DNA from: Lepus europaeus
Lineage: Eukaryota > Chordata > Mammalia > Lagomorpha > Leporidae
DNA length: 64,000 nt
NCBI RefSeq assembly: GCF_033115175.1
Contig: NC_084838.1
Span: 42,511,468-42,575,467, forward strand
Direction of reading: 5' to 3'
In this document: positions 24,107 to 36,320 of the stretch, piece after piece
Layout: each line of letters opens with the position of its first letter
How positions within the stretch are numbered: the stretch's first letter is position 1
The notes under the pieces: model-generated
The model's input: only the letters and a program-made list of their open reading frames with translations
The model's database searches: none
What the model was told of the DNA's origin: nothing
Translations under genes and position numbers: made by a program

Positions 24107-26450
24107 AATCTATTTTTTGGTTGGATTTCATTATGAGAAAGTGCAGGTTGCAGAGAATACTTTCAAACCTTGAAGACATTATTATAGTATTCAGTTACTA
24201 ATGCTGAATGGTTTTTCACATTAAAGTCTATTGTCTAAGACCACTGAATCAGAGCAAATAGACCCACTTATATTCAGACACATGGTTGAAATGTTACGTG
24301 TAATAGCAACATAAGCTGTTGACCGTAATTTCTCATTGCCAGGGAGACTGTATGTTTTACAGTTTCATTCTGTTGCTTGGGATCAGAGTTATAGCTTTTA
24401 TACTCTGATATTTCCCAGAGCCTCAAGGCTGCTTCTGTTTGTATACATGGGTCCTGTGGCAGACAGAAGGGGTATGTACTATATACTCTAGTCTGTTTTT
24501 CATATGATTTTTAGGTACCACACAAAACTCCTCCATCATTCAAAAAAAAAAAAAAAGAGAATCTATTTGCAAATTGATTCATGCAAATTGCTTCCTCTTG
24601 GCCTTCTACTACTTCATCACTTGTAGATAGATGTGTTTGGATCTCATTTTGGCACCATTTGTTATTCATAAAACATTCATCACACTCACATGGTATGGAC
24701 TTCTGATGATTTTGGTCTACTGTTAAAAAATATTGCCTTTAGATTAGAGGCTTCTTATGAAACATTAAAACTGGTTTTAATGACATTTCACTTAGTAACT
24801 TTTCATGTGTGCCATGTTTAGGAAATGTCAAGGGTTCTTGTTATAGTGAGTTTGAATGACCCTTAGTGGTTCTCTGAATTTGGCAGGGCCCATCTGGACA
24901 TTCAAAGACTTCAGCATATGGGCCACTGCATATCCAGTAATCACTTGATAGATTTAAACTGTAACTAGCATTCACATCACTCAACGGCCCTGGCTTTTCC
25001 ATTGGTCCTTTTAGTTGGCAGCAGGTCTCAGAGCAGATTTTTTTCCTTTGGCCTTGATGCATGTGAGGTAGGAGAAGCAGGATAAATTGGGCTTCCCATA
25101 TGATTCTTCAAGGTCTTTAGGCCAGAATGTCAAAATCCTTATGGAACACAGTGTAGAAGCCCCACTGTATAAAGCTCATTTAAGTAAGTGGAAAATGAAT
25201 ATGTAAGGAATTACATCAAAGCTATAATAAGAAAGGACGATGAAATCTCAGCAGAGAAAGTTGATGTTTTGGAGATTTTTGTCTTTGTTTCACTTCATGA
25301 GTTACCAGAAAGTTCATTTCCATGCACACTTAGGTGTGTACTTCAAACCCACTATTCTCTGTATCTGGTATCTTTTGATGCCAAACTACAGGGACACTTT
25401 TAAGATGAAGCCCAAAAAGCTCAGAAACTTGCTGACTTGTAATTAACAATAGTGTTACTACATTTTGAATCTCATGGGGCTTTACTTGGCATCTGAAATT
25501 ATATAATTGTCATTATATCTTTTATAAAAATCAATAATGTGTCTGCATTATTATTATTTTGTTTAGTTGTTCTATGAGGTTTCTGAGGGATATGGAGCAG
25601 CAACTATTCTTCTATGGGAAATGAGAAAATTAAGAGTCTGTTGTGAAAGCTCTGAGATTTTGTTCTACAGGTGAACTAGCAAGTTAGCCAGATACTGCTT
25701 TCTTCATGCTGGTAGAAGACACAAAACCTGTAGATCAAGTACAAAGGCAGCATGAGCGTGGGATAGCCTTCATTTTTCCATGCACTCCAAGTCCAATGGG
25801 GGAATACAGATGGGTCTAGATGGGTAGTAGACCTGCAATGGGTTATGTTACAAGACATGAATTTACTGTTTTTTGCAATAAGTGGTAAGCAAACCTGCTC
25901 TTTTCCTGGATAGGGACATTACCTGATCTTTCAAAGTTGCTTGGGGCAAACACAACTCAGAGAAATGGCCGTGATGAGGAGCCATCAAGGTCCTAGCATT
26001 CTTAGCAAATCCATCAAGAATGTGCAGGGCCAATGAGGACTGAATCTCCCAAAAGAGACAGGGGTGGTTAAATGATATTCTGACACTGATACTAACACAA
26101 GGATGAATACTAAACACAATAGTAATTTAGAGAGCATTAACCCTATATAAGAGATTGTGTAACTGTTTTCTGTGATGCAATCATCTTAGCTTTGTGGGAT
26201 GGAGTTTGAAGTTGGTCAGTGTCTTTGGGGTGCTCCACTTGGTAGGAACACTCAGGTACCATAAAGTTACACTTGCTAGTCACTCTGATTTCAGTCTCCT
26301 TTTTTTGTTTCTACTTGACTTTGAGTGGACTAGCCATGCTGTGACCCTCTTGTTCTCTATGAGGTGAGACTGGAATAGGCTTCCTGGGAAACATCTCAGA
26401 ATTCTAAGAAAAGCTGAATGACTGCTTCTAGTTCTCTCTTCCTTTTGTAG
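24107..26450. other. Intergenic sequence, nothing recognised
   Basis: No gene recognised. A 73-codon Cys-rich minus frame (24,841-25,062) and an 84-codon minus frame (25,863-26,117) read protein-like by eye, but no family was identified. Confidence 0.35.
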
Positions 26451-26890
26451 GAAACTGTGGGCCCAGGGAACCCTTACCCATCAGTGCTGTGCTGACTTGG
26501 AGGAAGAAGGAAGGATTTTATGATTGAAGTGAGACTGTTCTTCTATTTTGGTTTTCATTCAGTTCTGCAAACCATGTGGTGTCTCAGGTTTGTTGCCAAA
26601 TATTTGGATTTTCAAAAAGATGTTCTGTTCTGTGGATAGCTGCTAGTTGAACTTTCTATGTCTCTCTCTGTGTTGCAGGTGGCGAGTAAAAGTGAGACTT
26701 CCTATTCTGCCATCTTGCTGATGCTACCCAGTTTCATCAGCTTTTGCTTCACATATTTGAAGGTATGTTGTTAGATGTTTACATAAATTGCTAGGTATTC
26801 TTGAAGAATTGGCACTCTTGCCATCATATTGGGTCCTTCTTCATACCCACTTTTATTATGAAGGTTTGTCTGGTATTAAGATAGTTACTC

Positions 26891-27206
26891 TGGGGTTGGC
26901 TGTGTGGCACAGCAGGTAAAACCTCCTGTAATGCTGGCATCCCATACAGTAACCAGTTTGTGTCCCCACTGCTCCACTTTTGATCCAGCTCCGTGCTAAT
27001 GGCAAGAGAAGAGCAGCTGAGGATGGCCCAAGAGTTTGTGCCCTGCCATCCATGTGGGAAACATGGAGGAAGCTCCTGGCTCCTGGCTTTGGCCTGGCCC
27101 AGTGTTGTCCAGTGTGGTCACTTTGAGAATGAACCAGTGGATGGAAGATCTGTCTTTCACTCTCAGTAATTATTTGAAATTAATAAGTAAATCTTTTAAA
27201 AAAAAG
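26891..27206 (+). mobile_element. C-SINE with perfect TSD
   Basis: From 'tggggttggctgtgtggcac' to an A-run. The 11-bp TSD 'gatagttactc' occurs at 26,880-26,890 and 27,207-27,217. Confidence 0.93.
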
Positions 27207-27420
27207 GATAGTTACTCCATCTTTCATTTATTTATCTTTGCTTTTCTCTTCTTTCATTTTCTGTCTTTAAACTTAATTTCCTTACAGATAGCCTATTTTT
27301 ACAAAATTAACTCATAATAGTCTATCTTCAAAATGATATTATACTGCTTCATGGATAAAGACTTTACAATTATAGACTCTCAATTTCTTTTGTATGCTGT
27401 TGTCATACCTTTTACTTTTT

Positions 27421-27533
27421 TTTTTTAATTATTTGAAAGGCAGAGCCACAGAGAGAGACAGAGGGAGGGAGGGAGGGAAGGAGGTGTGTGTGTGAGAGAG
27501 AGTGAGATTGAGCAAGAGAGAAAGAGAAAGAGA

Positions 27534-27587
<54 letters not shown>

Positions 27588-27838
27588 CTTCCATTGCTGG
27601 TTCACTCCCCAAATGGCTACAATGGCTGGGTCTGGGCCATGCCAAAGCTAGGAGCTTTTTCCTGGTCTTCCACATGAGTACAGGGGCCCGAGTACCTGGG
27701 CCATCTTCTGCTGCCTTCTCAGGCACACTAGCAGGGAGCTGGATTGTAAGTGAGGCAGCTGGGTCTCAAATTGGTGCCCATATAGGATACTGGCATTACA
27801 GGCAGAGGCTTGGCCTTTTATGTCACAGCGCTGGATGC
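27421..27838 (-). mobile_element. C-SINE inside the tail of another C-SINE
   Basis: Reverse copy from poly(T) at 27,418 to 'cacagcgctggatgcc'. Its purine block has grown into a long (GA)n microsatellite (about 27,502-27,588). It lies within the TSD pair that belongs to the C-SINE at 27,839-28,106, so it landed in the A-tail of that older copy. Confidence 0.9.
27502..27588 (+). repeat. (GA)n / (GAAA)n microsatellite
   Basis: An almost uninterrupted purine tract about 85 bp long, within a C-SINE. Confidence 0.95.
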
Positions 27839-28106
27839 CTCCTTATTTATTTATTTATTTACTTACTTATTTACTTATTTTTAAAGATTTTATTTATTTG
27901 AAAGGCAGAATTACAGAGAGACAGACAGACACTTTGTACTGGCTGGTTCACTCCCCAAATAGTCACAACAATGATACTGTGCCAGGTTGAAGCCAGGATC
28001 CAGAAACCATTCTGGTCTTCCACTTGGGTGGCAGGGTCCCTAAGCTATCTTCCACTACCTTTCCTGGCACAATAGGAGGCCAAACCTGCTATAACACAAC
28101 GCTGGG
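27839..28106 (-). mobile_element. C-SINE with internal deletion
   Basis: A tail region of ATTT/ACTT repeats (27,841-27,882), then 'gaaaggcagaattacagag', to 'acaacgctggg'. About 60-80 bp are missing between 'ggcacaataggag' and 'gccaaacctgct'. The perfect 13-bp TSD 'ccttttacttttt' lies at 27,408-27,420 and 28,107-28,119. Confidence 0.88.
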
Positions 28107-28619
28107 CCTTTTACTTTTTATATGCTAGAAACATGCAATGAATTGCTACTGTTTTTGTTATGGAACAGTAAGAAAATATTCATTCAATTTCAACTTCATC
28201 TATTCTACTTCTTATATTCTTGCTTTTTTTTTTTTTTTTTTTTTTTTAGCTCTGATACATTATTTCTGCCTGCCTGAAGATTTTTAACATTTCTTACATA
28301 GTAGGTCTGGTGGCAATAAATGTCTTCAATTTTTGTCTGAAATGTCTTTTTTTTTTTAATTTTTGAGATTGTTTTGCCGGATATTGAACTGTGGGCTGAT
28401 ATCACTATTGATAATATCTTCTGGTTTGGCAATTTCTGATAAGAAGTCTGCTGTAATTCTTATTTTAATTTTTCTGTATATACTTTTTTTATACCTGGCT
28501 GTCATTTGACAATGCTTTGTTTTTGGTAGTTTTAATATAATGCCTACGTTTTTGTTAATGGCATTTATCATATTTGTTGTTCCCCGAGCTTCCTGGATAT
28601 GTTGCTTCAGACTGTCATT

Positions 28620-28918
28620 GATTTTATTATTCATTTATTTGAACGTCAGAGAGACAAAGACAGAGATAGACAGAGATATCCATCTGCTAGTTTACTCCCC
28701 AAATGCCCACAAATTCTCAATTAGGGCTGGGCCAGGATGAAGCTGGGGACCAAGGACTCAGTCTGGGTTTCCCATGTGGGTGGCAAGGAAGGACCCAAGT
28801 ATTTGAGCCATCACCTGCTGCTCCCTGAGTGTACATTAGCAGGAGGCTGGAATTGGGTACAGAGCTGGGAATGTGGATGTCCAACAGTGTCTTTTCTGTT
28901 ATGCCAAATGCTGCCTGT
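28620..28918 (-). mobile_element. C-SINE inserted in old L1
   Basis: From 'attcatttatttgaacgtcag' to 'atgccaaatgctgcctg'. L1 antisense sequence continues on both sides. Confidence 0.85.
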
Positions 28919-29542
28919 ACTTCATTGTTAGTTTTAGAAAACTGGCCATTATTTCTACACATAGTATTTTTTCTGCAACTTTATCCTCTTGAATATTGTC
29001 CTCTAGCTTTTGGATGTTGTGATCTGAAATTTTTCATTTTTTTTTCTTGTTTGATTTCAGTTTGGGTAATTGCTACTGATCTTACTTCAAGTGTACTTAT
29101 TCTCTACTCAGTGGTGTTGAGTCTACTCATGAGCTACAGAAGGCATTCTATTCCTCTGCCATTGTTTCATTTATTTCTGTCATCTCTCTGATGAAATTGC
29201 CCCTATGATCTTAGGTGTCTTCTATCTTTCAGTTAGAACCTTTCACATATTAATCAAAGTTGTTTTAAATTCCCTGTCATATATTTCCAAGGACTGGGGA
29301 AGAAGCTGGGATTTGTTTACATTTTGAGAAGTGCTTTGAGCTGCCTGCCCCATGTAAGTTTATAGACAGCTATCAGAGATGAGCAAGCTCACGTGGCAAG
29401 CTTGCCAGGAGTAAAATGAAAATAAATAAGCAGAATAAATATTGTTTGTTAGAAAATGATTCTTATTAAAATACTCGAATGCAGTAACCCTAATTCTAAC
29501 AACTCTAAATTCATAATTTCTGCGTCACAAGAGCTCTTCTAG

Positions 29543-29872
29543 TTTTTTTTTTTTTTTGACAGGCAGAGTGGATAATGAGAGAGAGACAGAGAGAAAGGTC
29601 TTCCTTGTTGCCGTTGGTTCACCCTCCAATGGCCGCTGCGGCCAGCACATCGTGCTGATCCGAAGCCAGGAGCCAGGTGCTTCTCCTGGTCTCCCATGTG
29701 GGTGCAGGGCCCAAGGACTTGGGCCATCCTTCACTGCCTTCCCAGGCCATAGCAGAGAGCTGGCCTGGAAGAGGGGCAACTGGGATAGAATCCGGCACCC
29801 TGACCAGGACTAGAACCCGGTGTGCCGGCGCCGCAAGGCGGAGGATTAGCCTGTTGAGCCACGGTGCTGGCC
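29543..29872 (-). mobile_element. Young C-SINE with perfect 12-bp TSD
   Basis: Young subfamily (minus-strand head, 'ggaggattagcctgttgagcc' on plus). TSD 'gagctcttctag' at 29,531-29,542 and 29,873-29,884 is perfect. Confidence 0.96.
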
Positions 29873-29884
29873 GAGCTCTTCTAG

Positions 29885-29990
29885 CTTTTATATAAATGTT
29901 CAAAGCACTAATGTAAGTATAATTTTAAGGAGTAACTATAGTTTTTATTCAGTTTGTTAAAAATGTTTTTTTGTCATAATCTTTCTAATT
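29885..29990. other. Short unique spacer
   Basis: Sequence between two C-SINEs; nothing recognised. Confidence 0.4.
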
Positions 29991-29999
29991 TCCATATTT

Positions 30000-30313
30000 A
30001 TTTATTTATTTGACAGGTAGAGTTATAGACAGTGAGAGAGAGACAGAGAGAAAGGTCTTCCTTCTGTTGGTTCACTCCCCAAATGGCCTCCATGGCCGTT
30101 GCTGTACCAATCTGAAGCCAAGAGCCAGGTGCTTCCTCCTGGTCTCCCATGCAGGTGTAGGGGCCCAAGCACTTGGGCCATCCTCCACTGCCTTCCTGGG
30201 CCACAGCAGAGAGCTGGACTGGAAGAGGAGCAGCCAGGACTAGAACTGGCGCCCACATGGGATGCTGGCACTGCAGGTGGTGGCTTTACCTGCTACAGCA
30301 CAGTGCTGGCCCC
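30000..30313 (-). mobile_element. C-SINE with perfect TSD
   Basis: From 'atttatttatttgacaggtag' to 'gcacagtgctggcccc'. TSD 'tccatattt' at 29,991-29,999 and 30,314-30,322. Confidence 0.95.
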
Positions 30314-30322
30314 TCCATATTT

Positions 30323-31179
30323 CTTTAGAAAATGCCCCTAAGTCTTCACTGCATGACCAGACAACTAACATCAAGCTCTGCTGTACCCAACCAACAATGG
30401 GTGGGAAGAAGAAAAGTGCCACCTGTGGGACTCTCCTAAGTACCCAGCACAACTGTGAAGTGAGCAGGGCTATGGCTGGTGGGTACTGAACATGCCTATG
30501 ACCCAGAGATCTTACCAGAGAGAAAAACCCATGTACCCTACTAGCAATGAATCTGGTTGGGAGGACAGAACTCGATCTAGGTGGCTGGAACACATGCAAA
30601 CATAGAGGCCCTGGGAGCTCCTTGGCTCCCCTGCTGTCAGGATGTGCTAACGGGGCACAATGGACTCACTTGTACTGCTCAACCTTAAGAGTGCTGGGAT
30701 CTGAGACTGAGAAAACACTGTGACCATGTGACAGGAGGCAAGGAGCAGCTGGGATCTGGGTAATCACAGAGTGCTGCAGCATACTCTCAGAGCTCCTTGG
30801 TTGCCTAGAGCTGCCCACAGCAGATGGAACAGTGCTTGCAGGAAGAGCTGCACAGATCATATGTACAGTTCATATGGCGGTGTGGATGAGTGATAAATAC
30901 ACTAGGGGCTAACACTAGGTACTTCTCAATTTGGAGGAGGAGTGGTCGCAACAACAGAGGTGATCATTCATCATCATCCAGTTAACAGAAGAAAGCTAGC
31001 ACACCCAAATTGTGTGTTACCCCAATACTCACCCCATCTTGGAGCACTGACGAGAACTCCCTAGCTAAACTCACCAGACACCTCTTATTATTCACTGAAA
31101 GTACAGACATTCCACTGAACCACAGAGACATGGTTCAAAGATTGAAAAACTATTAAATAAAAAGAGAAACATTGTACAA
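30323..31179 (+). mobile_element. Probable 5' UTR of L1 element A
   Basis: Non-coding sequence directly upstream of an ORF1 start, ending '...attgtacaaatggctaaa'. I infer it is L1 leader from position; it does not match the leader of the composite element at 3.3 kb, so it is a different L1 lineage. Confidence 0.5.
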
Positions 31180-32546
31180 ATGGCTAAAAATAAATGTAAA
31201 AATTCAAGAAACAAGAATAAAGAAGATACTATGGCCTCCACAAAGGAATACAACATTTCAATACTAGAATGTGATGATGAAGAGATTGAGAAAATGCTGG
31301 AAATGGAATTAAAAAAATTAATCATAGGTTTACTCAAAAGTAATCATAAGCAAATCCATGAGCTTTCATTCATATATGATATGAATAAATTTTTTTCCCA
31401 TGAAATAGATTTTAAAGAGAAATCAAAATGAAAGATCTCTATGAGTGAGATCCCAGTAGAAAGAATGGGCCATCAAAGGAGGAGGTACCTTTCTCTGAAG
31501 GGAGGAGAGAACTTCCACTTTGACTATGACCTTGTCTAAATAAGATCGGAGTCGGAGAACCCAAAAGGCTTCCATAGCCTTGGCAACTCATGACAAGAGC
31601 CTAGGGAGATTACTGATGCCATAAACAAAAGTGTCAATGGTTAAATCAACAACAGGAGTCACTGTGCAATTACTCCCCATGTAGCATCTCTGTTCTTAAT
31701 GTGTTGTTCAATGTGAATTAATGCTATAACTAGCATTCAAACAGTACTTTACACTTTGTGTTTCTGTGTGGGTGCAAACTGTTGAAATCTCTACTTAATA
31801 TATACTAAATTGATCTCCTGTATATAAAGAGAATTGAAAATGAATCTTTTCGTGAATGGAATGGGAGAGGGAGTGGGAGTTGGGAGGGTTGCGGGTGGGA
31901 AGGAAGTTATGGGGGGGGGGAAAGCCACTGTAATCCATAAGCTATACTTTGGAAATTTATATTTACTAAATAAAAGTTTAAAAAAAGAGAGAAATCAAAA
32001 TGAAACACTAGAAATGAAGAATTCAATAGATCAAATAAAAATGCAGTAGAAGGACTTAATGACAGAGTTGGTGAGGCAGAAGAAAGAATATATGAATTAG
32101 AAGATGAATCTCTAGAAATTTTACAGTCATACCAAAAACAAGAAGTTACTAGAAAACTTAAAAACAGTGTTAGAGATATCTGGGATACTATCAAATACCC
32201 CAACATGCGGTTCTTAGGAGTGCGGTGTCTGAAGGAGTAGAAAAAGAGAAGGGAATAGAAGGCCTACTTAGTGAAATGATTACAGAAAACTTCCCTATCT
32301 TGGAGAAAGAAAGCAAAGTCTAAGTACAGGAAGCACAAAGAACTCCAGAATAGATATGACTAGAAAAAATTTTCACCATGACACACTGTAGTCTAATTTT
32401 CCACAGTAATGCATAAAGAAGATTCTAAAATGTGCACAAGAGAAATGAGATTATCTTCAGAGGATCTCCAATTAGACTCACAGCTGACTTCTCATCAGAA
32501 ACCCTAAAGGCTAGAAGACAATGGCAAGATATAGTCCAAATCTTAA
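31180..32546 (+). pseudogene. L1 A ORF1 remnant, interrupted by an L1 3' end
   Basis: Starts MAKNKCKNSRNKNKED, the same N-terminal pattern as the ORF1 at 4,218 (MPNNKCKNRGNKNKED). It is broken at 31,434-31,987 by a young-looking L1 3' fragment and resumes 'tgaaacactagaaatgaag' with the coiled coil, then an RRM part ('GVRCLKE'-like, 'EKGIEGLLSEMI'), then part of the C-terminal domain ('LKARRQW'-like). Stops and frameshifts abound. It is cut off near 32,546 where endonuclease/RT sequence begins. Confidence 0.75.
31434..31987 (+). mobile_element. 5'-truncated L1, 3' UTR only, with 18-bp TSD
   Basis: About 550 bp of L1 3' UTR ('tggcaactcatgac', G-rich tract 'ggggggggg', 'ccataagctatactttgg', 'taaataaaagtttaaaa'). 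The perfect TSD 'agagaaatcaaaatgaaa' is at 31,416-31,433 and 31,988-32,005, i.e. duplicated ORF1 sequence of L1 A. Confidence 0.95.
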
Positions 32547-32549
32547 GGC

Positions 32550-35500
32550 CATAAAACAAGTCTCAGCAAATTAAAAAAAAATCACAATCCTACCATGCAA
32601 CTTCTCTGATCACATTGGATTACAGCTTGAAATCAACATTGCAAGAATCTCAAGAACATATGCAAACACATGGAGACTGAACAACATACTCCTAAATGAA
32701 CAGTGGGTTATAAGAAAAATCAAAAGAGAAATAAAAAAAATTTCTGGAAATGAATGAAAATGATATTACTTCACATCAAAGCTTATGGGGTACTGCAAAA
32801 GCAGTGTTAAGAGGAAAGTTTATAACAATTAGTGCCTATATCAGAAACTGGAAAGTCACCAAATAAATGAGCTATCAATGTATATTAAGGACCTAGGAAA
32901 AAACAACAAACCAAATCACAAATTAGTAGGAGGAAAGAATTAAAATCAAGGAAGAAATAAACAAAACTGAAACAAAAAATACAAACGATCAATGAAATTA
33001 AGAGCTGTTTTTTTTTGAAAAAATAAACAAAATTGACACACCATTGGCCCAACTAACCAAAAACAAGAAGACTCAAATCAAAAAATCAGAGATGAAAAAG
33101 GAAATGTAACAACAAATAACACAGAAATAAAAACAATCATTAGGATTTACTACAAAGAGCTGTATGCCAACAAATCGGGACACCTAGTAGAAATGGATAA
33201 ATTTCTCCACATACAACCTGCTAAACTGAGTCATGAAGACATAGAACACCTAAACAGACCAATAACCAAAATGGAGATTGAATAAACAATAAAGATCCTC
33301 CGAGCAAAGAAAAGCCCAGGTCCTGATAGCTTTATGGCTGAATTCTACCAGACATTTAAAGAACTAATTCCAATTCTTCTGAAGCTATTCAAAACAATTG
33401 AGAGGGAGGGAATCCTTCCAAACAACTTCTATGAAGCCTGCATCACCTTAATCCTAAGCCAGAAAAAGACATGATAGAGAAAGAGAACTATACACCAATA
33501 CCACTGATAAACATAGATGCAAAAACCCTAAACAAAATACTAGCCAATTGAATCCAACTACACATCAGAAAAATTATTCACCTGGACCAAGTGGGTTTTA
33601 TCCCTGGTATGCAGGGATGATTCAAAATATGAAAATCAATAAATGTGAAAGCCACATTAACAAGTTGAAGACCAAAAACCATATGATTATCTCAACAGAT
33701 GCAGAGAAAACATTTGAAAAAATACAACACACTTTTATGATGAAAACTATAAACAAATTGGGTATAGAAGGAACATTCCTCGACATAATCAAAGTGATTT
33801 ATAACAAACCCATAACCAGCATCCAAATGAATGGGGAAAAATTAGAGGCATTCCCATTAAGATCTGGAACCAGACAAGGATGCCCACTCTCACCATTGCT
33901 ATTTAATATAGTCCTGGAAGTTTAAGCCAGAGCCATCAGGCAAGAAAAAGAAACCAAATGGATACAAGCAGGGAAGAAAGAAGTCAAACTATCCCAATTT
34001 GCTGATGACATGATTCTATATATAGGGAACCCGAAAGACTCCATGAAAAGAATACTAAAATTCATAAAAGAGTTTGGTAAAGTGGCAGATATAAAATCAA
34101 CACACAAAATCAACAGCCTTTGTATATACAGAAAATGCCACAATTGAGAACAATTTTTTTTTTTTAAATTTGACAGGTAGAGTGAGACAGTGAGAGAGAG
34201 AGAGAGACAGAGAGAAAGGTCTTCCTTCCGTTGGTTCACTCCTCAAATGGCCGCCATGGCCAGAGCTGCACCGATCTGAAGCCAGGAGCCAGGAGCTTCT
34301 TCCTAGTCTCCCATGCGGGTGCAGGGGCCCAAGCACTTGAGCCATCCTCCACTGCCTTTCCGGGCCACAGCAGAGAGCTGGACTGGAAGAGGAGCAGCCA
34401 GGACTAGAACTGGTGCCCATATGGGACACTGGCGCCGCAGGCAGAGGATTAACAAAGTGAGCCACGGTGCTGGCCCTGAGAAAGAACTTCTAAAATCAAT
34501 CCCATTTGCAATAGTTATGAAAAAGTTTAAATACCTTGGAGTAAATTTAATCAAGGACTTCCAAAGATCTCTATGATGAAAATTACAAAACATTAAAGAA
34601 AGAAATAGAAGGAGACATAAAAAGGAGGAAAAACCCTCTATGCTCATGTTTGGTTCAATCATCACCTTCAAAATGCCTACACTACCGAAGACAATTTATC
34701 GATTCAATGCGATTCCAATCAAAATACCAACAACATTCTTCTCAGATCTAGAAAAAAATTATGCTAAAATTCATATGGAAACACAAGAGACCCTGAATAA
34801 CTAAACCATTCTTAAACAACAAAAACAAAGCTGGAGGTATCACAATACCAGAGCTCAAGACACACTATAAAGCAGTTATAATCAAAGCAGCCTGGTATAG
34901 GCACAAAAACAAACAGGTACACAAATGGAACAGAACAAAACAGATGTGTAGACCAATGGGGAAAAATAGAAACCCCAGAAATAAATCCAAGCATCTACAA
35001 CCAACTTATCTTTGACAAAGGAGCAAAAATAACTCCTGGAGCTAAGACAGTCTCTTCAACAAATGGTGATGGGAAAACTGGATCTCCACATGCAAAAGTA
35101 TGAAACAAGACCCCTACCTCACACTTTATAGAAAAATCCACTCCAAATAGATCAGAGACCTACATCTATGACATGATACCATCAAATTACTGGAGAACAA
35201 TTAACAAGTGGGATTACATCAAACTGAGAAGCTTCTGCACTGCAAAAGAAATACCCAACAAAGTTGTGAGGCAACTGATAGAATGGGAGAAAATATTTGC
35301 AAAACAATGCAACTGATAAAGGACTAACTTCCAAAATCTATAAAAATCTCAGGAAACTCAACAACAACAAAACAAATAATCCAATTAAGAAATGAGGAAA
35401 GAAACTGAACAGACATTTCTCAAGAGGGGAAATTCAAATGGCCAATAGACTCATGAAAAATATTTAGGATCACTTTCCATCAGGGAAATGCAAATCAAAA

Positions 35501-35950
35501 CTACAATGAGGTTTCACCTCACCCCTGTTAGAAAGGCTCATATACAGAAATCAACAAACAATAAATGCTGGTGAGGATGTGGGGAGAACGTTACCTTAAT
35601 CTACTGTTGGTGGGAATGTAAACTGGTACAGCCACTGTGGAAGACAGTATGGAGATATCTCAGAATGCTGAATATAGACCTACCATATGACCCAGCCATT
35701 TCACTCCTTGGAATTTATCCAAAGGAAATGAAATCAGCATGTGAAAGTGATCTGTACCCCCATGTTCATTTCAGTTCAATTTACAATAGCTAAGATATGG
35801 AATCAACCCAGATGTCCATCAACTGAAGACTGGCTAAAGTAATTATGGTATATATACACCATGGAAACTACATAGCAATAAAAAAAATGAAGTCCTGTCA
35901 TTTGCAACTGGAAACCATTACACTGTTAAAAAGAACAAATACCATATGGT
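32550..35950 (+). pseudogene. L1 A ORF2 remnant (late endonuclease, RT, C-terminal part)
   Basis: ORF2p in intact L1s is the endonuclease/reverse transcriptase. Here only the end of the endonuclease domain (around 'cttctctgatcacattgg', SDHI) remains, so most of EN is deleted. RT motifs are readable: motif A '[13 protein letters not shown]' near 33,690, '[16 protein letters not shown]' near 33,860-33,910, and catalytic '[10 protein letters not shown]' near 33,997. The C-terminal Cys-rich part ends near 35,660. Stops, frameshifts and a C-SINE (34,154-34,475) break it. Confidence 0.85.
34154..34475 (-). mobile_element. C-SINE in L1 A ORF2
   Basis: From poly(T) at 34,152 to 'gtgagccacggtgctggccc'. 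Short imperfect TSD 'tgagaacaa' and 'tgagaaaga'. L1 reading continues across it ('tgagaaagaacttctaaaa'). Confidence 0.93.
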
Positions 35951-36001
35951 CTCTCTGATCTGTGGTAACTAACAGAGTACTTAAAATATAATCCATAAGA
36001 A

Positions 36002-36320
36002 GCCGGCGCCGTGGCTCAATAGGCTAATCCTCTGCCTGCGGTGCTAGCACACTGGGTTCTAGTCCCGGTCGGGGTGCCGGATTCTGTCCCAGTCGCTCCT
36101 CTTCCTGTACAGCTCTCTGCTGTGGCCCGGGAAGGCAGTGGAGGATGGCCCAAGTGCACCTGCATGGGAGACAAGGAGGAAGCACCTGGCTCCTGGCTTT
36201 GGATCAGCGTGGTGCACCGGCCATAGCACACCGGCCACAGTGGCCATTTTGGGGTGAACCAATGGCAAAGGAAGACCTTTCTCTCTCTCTCTCTCTCACT
36301 GTCCACTCTGCCTGTCAAAA
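36002..36320 (+). mobile_element. Young C-SINE with perfect 18-bp TSD
   Basis: Head 'gccggcgccgtggctcaata' to 'ctgcctgtcaaaa'. TSD 'aaatataatccataagaa' at 35,984-36,001 and 36,321-36,338. It sits exactly at the junction of L1 A and L1 B, so its TSD overlaps theirs. Confidence 0.95.

Larger units (their letters stand above)
26660..29330 (-). mobile_element. Old L1 fragments, split by C-SINEs
   Basis: On the plus strand, 'ttcctattctgccatcttg' at about 26,700 is the antisense of an L1 5' end. 'tcagcttttgcttcacatat' at 26,740, 'cttacatagtaggtctgg' near 28,300 and 'gaagtctgctgtaattctta' near 28,445 are antisense L1 phrases typical of old mammalian L1. Continuity is broken by C-SINEs at 26.9, 27.4, 27.8 and 28.6 kb; more than one L1 may be involved. 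Confidence 0.5.

Noticed and set aside
24841..25062. 73-codon Cys-rich minus frame
   Set aside because: Looked protein-like but matched no family I know and lacks supporting signals; kept only as a note in the intergenic entry.
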